Assembly: GCF_036032445.1 (NCBI RefSeq) | Contig: NZ_CP107932.1 | Location: 6,078,501-6,142,500 of the forward strand | Source of the DNA: Nocardia sp. NBC_00416 | Lineage (GTDB): Bacteria > Actinomycetota > Actinomycetes > Mycobacteriales > Mycobacteriaceae | Direction of reading: 5' to 3' | Length of the DNA: 64,000 bases | Part shown: positions 61,510 to 64,000 of the stretch, one piece after another | Position numbering within the stretch: the first letter of the stretch is position 1 | How the letters are laid out: each line of letters starts with the position of its first letter | The notes under the pieces: generated by a model | The model's database searches: none | The model's input: the letters and a program-made list of their open reading frames with translations, nothing else | Told to the model about the DNA's origin: nothing | Translations under genes and position numbers: made by a program

Positions 61510-62268
61510 ATGAGGACGGGACCCAACACGGCGTTGCGAGCAGCCAGGAACGCCCGGCTGATGAGTCAGGACGATCTGGCTCGCGCGCTACGCGAGGCGG
61601 GTTGTGTCAGTGCGACCAAGCGATTGGTGCAGCGGTGGGAAGCCGGCCATACCGCCAATCCGCGTCCCGTGCACGCTCGGGCGCTGGAAAAGGTGATGGG
61701 GTTGCCGATCGAGACGCTCGGCTTCGGTGCGGTCATGGCGGGCCGCAGCCTTTCGGTAGCCGATGACGGCGGACGGGAGGTCGAATCAGTTATAGGAGAA
61801 GTGTCCTTGGACCAGTACGCGAGCGCGGGTGGGGTCCGCCCGCGCCCACCGGGAAACTACGCCGGGGTGTGGCTGTCGCGGTACGAGTACTACTCGAGCG
61901 GCCGGGACGCGACGTTCACTGCGGCCCACTACATCGTCATCCTGCAGCACGACGACCGTCTCACCGTTCGCAGCCTGCCGGGGTCCTCACCCTCGTCGTT
62001 GGAAATGGATCTGACCGTGGACGGGCATATCGCCACAGGTGTTTGGAGCGAGCGCACTGCCCCACAGGGCTATTACCGGGGCGCGCGCTATCACGGCTCC
62101 ATCCAATTGCTGGTGGAGCTGACCGGCAACCGGATGGCCGGGAAATGGGTGGGGTTCGGCAAGAATTTCGAGATCAATACCGGTCCGTGGGAACTGGTGA
62201 TGCAGGAGTCTTCGACTGCGAAGGCGGCTATAGACGCATACAACCGTCCGCCTCCGCTCGATGATTGA
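61510..62268 (+). CDS. XRE-type HTH protein with unknown C-terminal domain
   Basis: The 252-residue product has an N-terminal HTH (TALRAARNARLMSQDDLARAL to VQRWEAGHTANPRPVHARAL, about residues 7-60). The remaining part is a beta-rich domain (NYAGVWLSRYEYYSSGRDAT then YIVILQHDDRLTV, later GVWSERT and MAGKWVGFGKNF). It resembles a class of actinobacterial regulators with a lipocalin-like sensor region, but I cannot name it. ATG 61510 is preferred to TTG 61504. The 60 bp upstream contain two CGAAAGGGG-type repeats that could be an operator. Confidence 0.75.
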   Translation: MRTGPNTALRAARNARLMSQDDLARALREAGCVSATKRLVQRWEAGHTANPRPVHARALEKVMGLPIETLGFGAVMAGRSLSVADDGGREVESVIGEVSLDQYASAGGVRPRPPGNYAGVWLSRYEYYSSGRDATFTAAHYIVILQHDDRLTVRSLPGSSPSSLEMDLTVDGHIATGVWSERTAPQGYYRGARYHGSIQLLVELTGNRMAGKWVGFGKNFEINTGPWELVMQESSTAKAAIDAYNRPPPLDD

Positions 62269-62402
62269 GTGATGCCGGACTCACGCGTCGGGCAGGAGCC
62301 GATGGCGCTACCGTCCTGGCTCTGTTCACCGACGCAGTCGACGATCGCATCTGCGGTCCGGTCGGGCCCCGATTGGAGCGTACGCGGGCCTGCGCACCTC
62401 CC

Positions 62403-62516
62403 ATTGGTGGCGTGATGGCGGTGCGCGGGGCCACATCGGCCTTCTTTCGACCTATCAGGGAATTCGCGCTCATGGATCCGAACAACAACCTGCTCCGCTT
62501 CGGGCGGCGCGACTGA
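62403..62516 (+). pseudogene. C-terminal fragment of a VOC/glyoxalase-type protein
   Basis: The frame ends with FFRPIREFALMDPNNNLLRF followed by GRRD. This is the typical last strand and turn of VOC (glyoxalase/bleomycin-resistance) proteins, usually FALxDPDGNLLRFG. Sequence before about 62403 does not continue the family, so this looks like a truncated remnant. Confidence 0.5.
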
Positions 62517-62546
62517 GCGGCGCGGCGATGCCGCCGAATCCGGTGC

Positions 62547-63134
62547 CTAGTCGGGCGTCATGGCGCGTTGGACACTGTGGCGGAGCAGGGCGCGCCGCTG
62601 CTCATGTAGTTCCGGGGGTTCCTGCGCGGTGGCCGCGTAGACGTTGCTGACCGGTGACCATGCCATGGACATGGCGATGACCATGGCCATGATGTCGAAC
62701 GGGTCGCCCCGGCGCACCAGTCCGGCCGCTTGCGCGTCGGCGATCGCCCGCAGTTTGTTGTCGTCGAGGCGGTCGGGTTCGTCGACGAGGTGACCGGTCG
62801 GGCGTCGCTCCAGCCGAGCCCAGGTGGCGAGACGGATGAGGTCCGGGCGCTCGAGGTACTCGTCGTAGAGGCGAACTGCCCAGTCGGCCAGGTCGGCGGC
62901 GTCGATCGGGACGACGTTCACTATCCGTTCCAGCGAGCCGAAGAAGATGGCGTCGAAAAGCCGTTCTTTGCTGCCGAAGTAGGCGTACAGCTGCGCCTTG
63001 TTCGTCCGAGCGCCGGTGATGATTCGTTCGATACGGGCGCCGGCGATCCCGTGCTCGGCGAATTCCTGGGTGGCCACCTCGAGGATGCGCTGGTGCGTCG
63101 CCGCGCCGCGCGATGTCTGGGGCTGCTCGGGCAT
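62547..63134 (-). CDS. TetR-family transcriptional regulator
   Basis: The 195-residue product has an N-terminal TetR HTH (THQRILEVATQEFAEHGIAG to LYAYFGSKERLFDAIF, about residues 13-57) and a helical ligand domain. ATG 63134 is chosen; the open frame upstream to 63797 is antisense to the dehydrogenase gene. It is divergent from the dehydrogenase gene, with two palindromic sites between them, so it probably represses both. Confidence 0.92.
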   Translation of the reverse strand: MPEQPQTSRGAATHQRILEVATQEFAEHGIAGARIERIITGARTNKAQLYAYFGSKERLFDAIFFGSLERIVNVVPIDAADLADWAVRLYDEYLERPDLIRLATWARLERRPTGHLVDEPDRLDDNKLRAIADAQAAGLVRRGDPFDIMAMVIAMSMAWSPVSNVYAATAQEPPELHEQRRALLRHSVQRAMTPD

Positions 63135-63147
63135 GGTGTCCAACCTA

Positions 63148-63169
63148 GCAAACGGAACAGTTAGTTTGC
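63148..63169. promoter_or_regulatory. Candidate TetR operator 1
   Basis: GCAAAC-N10-GTTTGC is a perfect 6+6 inverted repeat just upstream of the TetR gene. Its centre and right arm read GAACAGTTAGTTTG, matching GAACAGTCTGTTTG in the second site at 12 of 14 positions. Confidence 0.6.
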
Positions 63170-63202
63170 CGATTCGTATGCGCGCCCCTACCCTGGATAT
63201 AG

Positions 63203-63217
63203 ACAGAACAGTCTGTT
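63203..63217. promoter_or_regulatory. Candidate TetR operator 2
   Basis: ACAGAACAGTCTGTT contains the palindrome AACAG-T-CTGTT and ends just before the ribosome-binding site (GGAGGAG, 63219-63225) of the dehydrogenase gene. A repressor here would block its transcription. Confidence 0.6.
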
Positions 63218-63230
63218 TGGAGGAGTGGTT

Positions 63231-64000
63231 ATGCGAACAACGTTCGGTTGGCAGGCGATGGGGTCGCCGACGGCGCTGCGGCGCACGCTCTTGGAACGAC
63301 GCGACCTGCGTCCCGACGATCTCGCGGTCCGCGTGGACTATTGCGGTGTATGTCATACCGATCTGCACGCGGTCCGCGAGCACGACGGGGCCGGTGGCGC
63401 GCCCCTGGTGCCGGGGCACGAGTTCACCGGTGTCGTCACCGAGATCGGCCCGGCGGTCACCGAGTTCACCGTGGGCGACTCGGTGGCGGTGGGCAATATC
63501 GTCGACTCGTGTGGTGACTGCGCCATGTGCCGGGCCGGTCAGGAGAACTTCTGCCACGCCTTTCCGACCCTGACCTATGGCGGAGTCGACGCGAGAGACG
63601 GTTCCACGACGGTGGGCGGCTACTCGCGCGAGTACGTCGTCCGCGACCGGTTCGCCTACCATCTGCCTGCCGGCCTCGAACCCGCTGGTGCGGCTCCGCT
63701 GCTGTGCGCCGGGATCACCGTCTGGGAACCCCTGAACGCGCTCGGAGTGGGCCCGGGGGCCCGTGTCGCCGTGGCCGGGTTGGGCGGTCTCGGGCATCTC
63801 GCGGTGAAAATGGCAGTGGCGCGTGGCGCCGAAACGTCGGTCTTCAGCCGTTCACCGGACAAGATGGACGACGCCCGGGCCCTCGGTGCCCACGATCTCA
63901 TCGTCTCCACGGACCCGGAACAGCTTGCCGGCGTGCGCGATCGGTTCGATGTCGTCATCGACACGATCTCGGCCCCGCACGACCTCAGCCCTTATCTGCG
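63231..64000 (+). CDS. Zinc-dependent alcohol dehydrogenase (3' end cut by window)
   Basis: The first 256 residues are present. Catalytic zinc ligands C41 (GVCHTDLH) and H63 (PGHE) and four structural-zinc Cys (C94, C97, C100, C108) are intact, followed by the nucleotide-binding AVAGLGGLGHLAVKMA. The pattern fits the NADP-preferring cinnamyl-alcohol/YahK-like group of medium-chain dehydrogenases. GGAGGAG precedes ATG 63231. It is likely controlled by the divergent TetR gene. Confidence 0.92.
   Translation, partial: MRTTFGWQAMGSPTALRRTLLERRDLRPDDLAVRVDYCGVCHTDLHAVREHDGAGGAPLVPGHEFTGVVTEIGPAVTEFTVGDSVAVGNIVDSCGDCAMCRAGQENFCHAFPTLTYGGVDARDGSTTVGGYSREYVVRDRFAYHLPAGLEPAGAAPLLCAGITVWEPLNALGVGPGARVAVAGLGGLGHLAVKMAVARGAETSVFSRSPDKMDDARALGAHDLIVSTDPEQLAGVRDRFDVVIDTISAPHDLSPYL

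Overview
The window is a high-G+C actinobacterial chromosome segment, most likely Nocardia or a close relative. The grounds are abundant GTG/TTG starts, mycobacteria-like gene orders (lpqU-eno-ftsB-DUF501-ppx; an ESX-4 cluster beside truA), ESX secretion genes, a DUF4254 gene, and clustered lipoproteins of a type I associate with Nocardia. The genus is inferred from gene content, not from a marker search.

Layout. (1) 1-4938: end of the spc ribosomal operon (rplF, rplR, rpsE, rpmD, rplO), a hairpin, then secY-adk-map. (2) 5154-24141: a block interrupting the usual map-infA junction. It holds dtd, a YwqK-like gene, a possible 57-codon gene, a type VII secretion locus (eccE, eccB, eccA, eccD, mycP, eccC; locus 1), a GNAT-GntR/DUF4254 group and a large proline-rich MinD/EspI-like ATPase. 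(3) 24457-29284: infA, rpmJ, rpsM, rpsK, rpsD, rpoA, rplQ, truA. (4) 29387-32152: F420-type oxidoreductase, csoR-type repressor divergent from an MTA phosphorylase-like gene, and an FMN reductase. (5) 32171-44801: a second type VII locus (eccE, eccB, mycP, eccD, eccC, Rv3446c-like gene, two WXG100 genes), syntenic with mycobacterial ESX-4 (locus 2). (6) 44906-50203: three related lipoproteins and a PknF-like Ser/Thr kinase. (7) 50363-54623: lpqU-type transglycosylase, eno, ftsB, DUF501, ppx. (8) 54735-58267: peptide and amino-acid transporters and an unknown gene. (9) 58325-60744: a tRNA gene with UAA anticodon, whose 3' end is repeated 2.3 kb away, enclosing an integrase remnant and a lower-G+C AlbA_2/GHKL-type ATPase gene. 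(10) 60849-64000: small unknown ORFs, an XRE regulator, a VOC fragment, and TetR divergent from a zinc alcohol dehydrogenase cut by the window end.

How it fits together. Two near-complete ESX machines lie on either side of the infA-truA block. Both have eccE and eccB divergently arranged about 110 bp apart, and both of these gaps carry the same palindrome (ACnGTACnGT followed by GT). Only locus 2 has WXG100 substrates nearby, and they are preceded by a sequence matching an ECF (SigM-type) promoter. Locus 1 has an eccA but no local Esx, PE or PPE gene. The most interesting leads are the shared palindrome and possible coordination of the two machines, the UAA tRNA with a short variable loop, and the tRNA-anchored mini-island.
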